Source: Camillea tinctor (lineage: Eukaryota > Ascomycota > Sordariomycetes > Xylariales > Xylariaceae). Taken from it: 64,000 bases of DNA. The DNA is taken from positions 66,310-130,309 of the forward strand of contig MU394106.1 in the NCBI GenBank assembly GCA_022578605.1, written 5' to 3'. The position numbers and the translations under genes were made by a program. This document shows, one piece after another, positions 60,559 through 64,000 of the stretch (the stretch's first letter is position 1; every line of letters starts with the position of its first letter). The notes beneath the pieces were generated by a model. It searched no databases. It worked only from the letters and a program-made list of their open reading frames with translations, and had not been told where the DNA came from.

Positions 60559-63183
60559 TTATAAATCCTTTTCTCTTGGACCAACAACTCTTTCGAAGGT
60601 GTCGAGAGCCATGGTCAAGGAGTGGCGACCTGCAGATTTGCTACGTAGAACGTTATCGTAGTCAAGCATCTCGGCAAGAGGCACCTGAGCCGTGATTTGT
60701 AACATACGCAAACGGCCCTTCTGAGTTTCCCGGAGGGTTGTTTGAAACTCATACGGGTCAGGTGGGGCGTAGATGTCAGAAATATCAATGTCTCTGCCCT
60801 CTTGCGCAGATGTATCCTGCATATCCTTGACATCAAGAACATGGCCACCACGGACAGCATGTAGGTCATGCTGAATAGCCCCAGCTGATGATTCAGGGCA
60901 TGTGATCGTGGTTCTCATGACTGGCTCGAGAACTGCGATTGTGCCTTGCCGGTGAGCCTCTTTGAGAGCATCCTTAACTGCCTTGTTTGCAGCGCCTACA
61001 AGATGCGCGCCAGATGCAGGGCCAAAATAATCGGTTGTCGCATCGTAGGTGACGGTAACAAGACATTGGTGCATGGGAGAACCACGCCGAGGACCCCTTG
61101 CTAACGCAGCTATAACACCATTCGTGAGCTGGTGTCGAGTCATCTCTACGTCGAACGGTAGGTCCTCTCCAGGAATATCAACTTGAATAATATTCCCGTC
61201 GCGTTCTGTCGATGTTTCTAGCAGGGAATCACGATGGTGTTGCTCAAGGGGCTCGATCACAGCAGTGCAGGCTGCTTTGCCAGTTTTGCCAGCCATAGTC
61301 TTATCAAACTCTGCCCTCTGCGGGGGCATTGGTACTGTCAAGCTTTCCTTGTAGTCGACCGCAATGGTTCCCCATAGTGCCTCGGCTTTATAGTGGTTCT
61401 CAAGTCGATCTCGTGCAACCTCAAGATGAAGTGTTCCCATTCCGGATAGGGTATACTGTTCTGTTTTTTCATCCTTAAACCATCGAAGGCTAGGATCCTC
61501 GCGGGAGATGTTATCCAAAGCGGACTCCAGAGTCTTAGCACCTGTAGGGCTATAAGCGTCGAGTAGAATAAATGCGACTGCAGGCGGAATCTCCGGTGGT
61601 CGCACTTGCACGATTGCAAGTGGCCCTGGCGGCGCTTTGTTGGTGGTAAAACCCATCAGCGTATCTCCTGTCCGAGCAGCCTTTAAGCCAGTGATAGCGC
61701 CGATCTGACCCGGAGATAGATGTGGAATCTCGATGGTCTGCGCAGCAGATATTTGCATCATGCTCATGGGCCTCTCGAAATGTTGTAAGTGAGTATTCCA
61801 CAAATTGTGGTTCCTTTGGAGTACTCCATGATAGACCCGGACGAAAGTGAGCATTCCTCGACGTGGGTCATTAACGACCTTAAAGACCGAGGCTAACGCT
61901 TCCACATGTGGGGGTTTATGTTTCTTGGACCCCTGGGATTCTTGTAGAACGACGCTGAAGGGCTGGTGCACCTGGCCGACACGGACTTCGACCTCGGGTC
62001 GATCGCGTGGACTTGGTAAGTAGTCGTTAACCGCATTCAACAAGGGCACAACGCCAATGTTCTTCAGGCTTGAGCCGGCAAAGACAGGTATAAGATTGCC
62101 TTCTCCATCGTTGATGACACGCCGGATGCTCTTTTTGATCGCCTCACTAGGTATATCCTTTCCGTGCGCCGTCCACAGCTCCAGAAGCTCATCGTCCCTC
62201 TCACACAGTAGCTCAACAAGTTTCTCTCGTGCACGTTCAAGCTCATCCTTGATAGTACCTTCTGTTGCTAGGACTGATAACTGCTTGGGTGAATCATCGG
62301 TTCCAGCCCAACTAACAACATTTCCGGTGATAACATCTACCACGCCCTTTATATTGTCTCCCTCCCACCAAGGTATTTGGCAGACCAGAGGCATACCGTT
62401 CAGCTTCAGGCCAATGTCCTGGACAGATTTTTTGAAAGAGGCACCGTCACGATCAAGTTTATTAACAAAGACAATCCGTGGGATCTTGAATTCCTGGGCA
62501 GAGGACCACACTCTCTCGGTATGAGCCTCGACACCCTCAACGCCATCAATGACACAAACAGCCCCGTCGAGGATGGGCATGCATCTCTCAACCTCAAACC
62601 TGAAATCAACGTGACCAGGCGTGTCGATTAAATTAATGACGTGTTGCAGATCACCTGGCTTTAGGTGTTCCTTTTTGGGCCAATGGAAGGTTATGGCGGC
62701 GGACTGAATCGTGATTCCTCTCTGCCTTTCCATGGGCAGAAAGTCAGTCACTGTGTCTCCATGGTCGACGTCTGCAAGGATGATTAGTTAACAAGACAAC
62801 TTCAACGATGCTCTACAGATTGCATTTGCGCCCCTCGAGGCTGTGCGGACGTACTGCCTGCATGTCGTAGAGAGCCACAGTTGTAGAGCATCTGCTCTGT
62901 GGTCGTCGTCTTGCCCTACTACGAGTAAGTTTGAGTATTATGTAGGTTATAGGATTACATATAGGACTTTGTATGGTATAGGACATACTGCATCAACATG
63001 GGCGACAATGCCGATATTCCGGACATGTTCAATTCCATGAGTAGCTTGATGATGGGGAGCCAAGGTGGATGAGAGCCTGGTATTATTATACCTCGTGCGA
63101 TCCTGTCTTGAGGGCAGAGTTCGCAGTCTGGCTAAACCCCAACATCTGAGGTGAGCTCGACACAAGGAGGCGACTAAGCTCAT
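60559..63183 (-). CDS. MEF2: Ribosome-releasing factor 2, mitochondrial (EF-G2, Mef2)
   Basis: Three exons: 63183-62989, 62915-62855 and 62771-60559. The introns are 73 and 83 nt; the product is 822 residues. The start is the ATG opening a mitochondrial-type presequence rich in Arg and Leu (MSLVASLCRAHLRCWGL). The joins rebuild G1 GIVAHVDAGKTTTTEQML across the first junction and VDHGDTVTDFLPMERQRGITIQSAA at the second. Further on are G3 DTPGHVDF at 135-142, G4 NKLD at 189-192, the domain II/III segments (GQIGAITGLKAARTGDTL) and the domain IV/V signature (GEDLPFDVE, DALKEAHRQGTIAVLEPVM). Mef2/GFM2 releases mitochondrial ribosomes with recycling factor after termination. It shares the window with MTG2, which builds those ribosomes. 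Identity as EF-G2 and not EF-G1 is from overall resemblance. Confidence 0.93.
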
Positions 63184-63524
63184 GCCCGCAGACTTAAGAA
63201 TTGAGCGGAAATAGATCCGTCTTATACCATCGAGGGTGTATTTGAAGATCTTCCTTCCTCGTCTCTCTTTTGCCTCTCTCTTTCTCTTTAATTGACTGAT
63301 CAAGACTTATTAAGTTAGAATGGACCAATTGAAGACTTAATTTTATCAGATGTTTGATGGGTCTAGATTACCTAGTAGTACCTAACTACAACAACCAGGC
63401 GTTACATAATGACCTACCTATGACCCGCTAATGAATTAACCAAGCCACATATGTAAGTACTCCGTAGGTAATGTACCTAACATGCAGATCCCTGTGGCTC
63501 AGCAAAGCAGGCAGCTGCCATACA
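63184..63524. other. MEF2 upstream region
   Basis: No gene seen. TACCTA/TAGGTA motifs occur near 63370-63480. Confidence 0.55.
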
Positions 63525-63608
63525 TGTACGAAGATTGGGGCCAAAAGTCTGCACCCACTGCTACTTTAGCCACAGTGTGGAAAATTAAGCCACGACTACG
63601 GAGATTTC
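63525..63608 (+). repeat. Left terminal inverted repeat
   Basis: 84 bp, perfect reverse complement of 63832-63915. Confidence 0.95.
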
Positions 63609-63831
63609 CACTGCAGCTGTTTGCCAGCTGTATGTCAGCTGCTAAAAGTAGCTAAAATAAAGCCACTGTAAATAGTACTATAGTATTTATAATTATCTAT
63701 TAAAAAGCCTTATCGATAGTAATTATTACTAACTATAAGCACTAAAATTTATAGTAAGCTATAACTTGCAGCTAAGTACAGCTGTAAAACAGCTGCAGTA
63801 GATCCTTGTTAGCTGGCAAAGACTTTTAGTA

Positions 63832-63915
63832 GAAATCTCCGTAGTCGTGGCTTAATTTTCCACACTGTGGCTAAAGTAGCAGTGGGTGCAGACTTTTGGC
63901 CCCAATCTTCGTACA
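63832..63915 (-). repeat. Right terminal inverted repeat
   Basis: 84 bp, perfect reverse complement of 63525-63608. Confidence 0.95.
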
Positions 63916-64000
63916 CCTACATATTTTCAGAGGAGCACAGGTACTGTATCGAAGGTACATATTCCTACTAACTTCTAGACCAAAGACCCTGGGTCGAATA

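Larger units (their letters stand above)
63525..63915. mobile_element. MITE-like element with 84-bp terminal inverted repeats
   Basis: A 391-bp element. Bases 63525-63608 and 63832-63915 are perfect reverse complements of each other (84 bp), and the similarity continues imperfectly inward through CAGCTG-rich segments. The interior is AT-rich, has no ORF and therefore no transposase, so it is non-autonomous. The outermost bases read TGTACG and CGTACA. If the true ends are CGAAGATTGG/CCAATCTTCG, the element is flanked by TA on both sides, as for Tc1/mariner/Fot1-type insertions. The exact ends and target-site duplication are uncertain. Confidence 0.85.

Overview
The window is nuclear DNA of a filamentous ascomycete (Pezizomycotina; probably a Sordariomycete, judged from general gene style, so low confidence at class level). 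The basis is short spliceosomal introns of about 52-130 nt with GT(R)AGT donors, CTAAC/CTAAT-type branch sites and YAG acceptors, together with conserved fungal eukaryotic proteins, a plant cell-wall lyase and a SAT4/rhodopsin-type seven-helix membrane protein. Twelve protein genes could be rebuilt exon by exon. In all twelve the joined exons stay in frame with a length divisible by three.

Layout. 1-8.1 kb is mostly non-coding: low-complexity Y-rich and CA-rich tracts, a 10-N assembly gap at 4236-4245 and one small Cys-rich ORF at 5.2 kb. 8.1-9.8 kb holds a MOSC/mARC-like molybdenum-cofactor protein (-). 12.3-14.6 kb holds a seven-exon secreted rhamnogalacturonan lyase of family PL4 (rglB-like, -). 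An orphan protein-like ORF lies at 15.1-15.5 kb. 17.5-18.7 kb is an intronless GH76 mannanase (+). 20.7-24.6 kb is tubulin-folding cofactor D (+). After a 7 kb gene-poor stretch, 31.7-33.3 kb carries the membrane protein (+). After another 4.7 kb gap, RPB5 (-, 38.0-38.9 kb) and BFR1 (+, 39.8-41.4 kb) form a divergent pair. A conserved fungal protein of unknown function (-) lies at 45.7-46.5 kb.

49.5-63.2 kb is the dense part: the mitochondrial Obg GTPase MTG2 (+), convergent with the tRNA m5C methyltransferase TRM4 (-), then a class II aldolase (-), a nine-exon Mx/dynamin-like GTPase (-) and the mitochondrial ribosome-releasing GTPase MEF2 (-). A 391-bp MITE-like element with perfect 84-bp terminal inverted repeats sits at 63.5-63.9 kb.

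Function. Most genes are unlinked housekeeping genes: transcription (RPB5), translation and RNA (BFR1, TRM4), mitochondrial translation (MTG2, MEF2), microtubules (TBCD) and membranes (dynamin-like). The accessory part is the two carbohydrate-active enzymes (PL4 and GH76, about 3 kb apart) and the SAT4-type membrane protein. I see no biosynthetic cluster, no tRNA or rRNA gene and no autonomous transposon. The most unusual signals are an open, coding-like tail after the BFR1 stop codon, the MITE, a recurrent palindrome TACCTAGGTA confined to intergenic DNA, a GC-AG intron beside a 26-nt exon in rglB, and a triple D-x-GGLL motif in the tail of the membrane protein.
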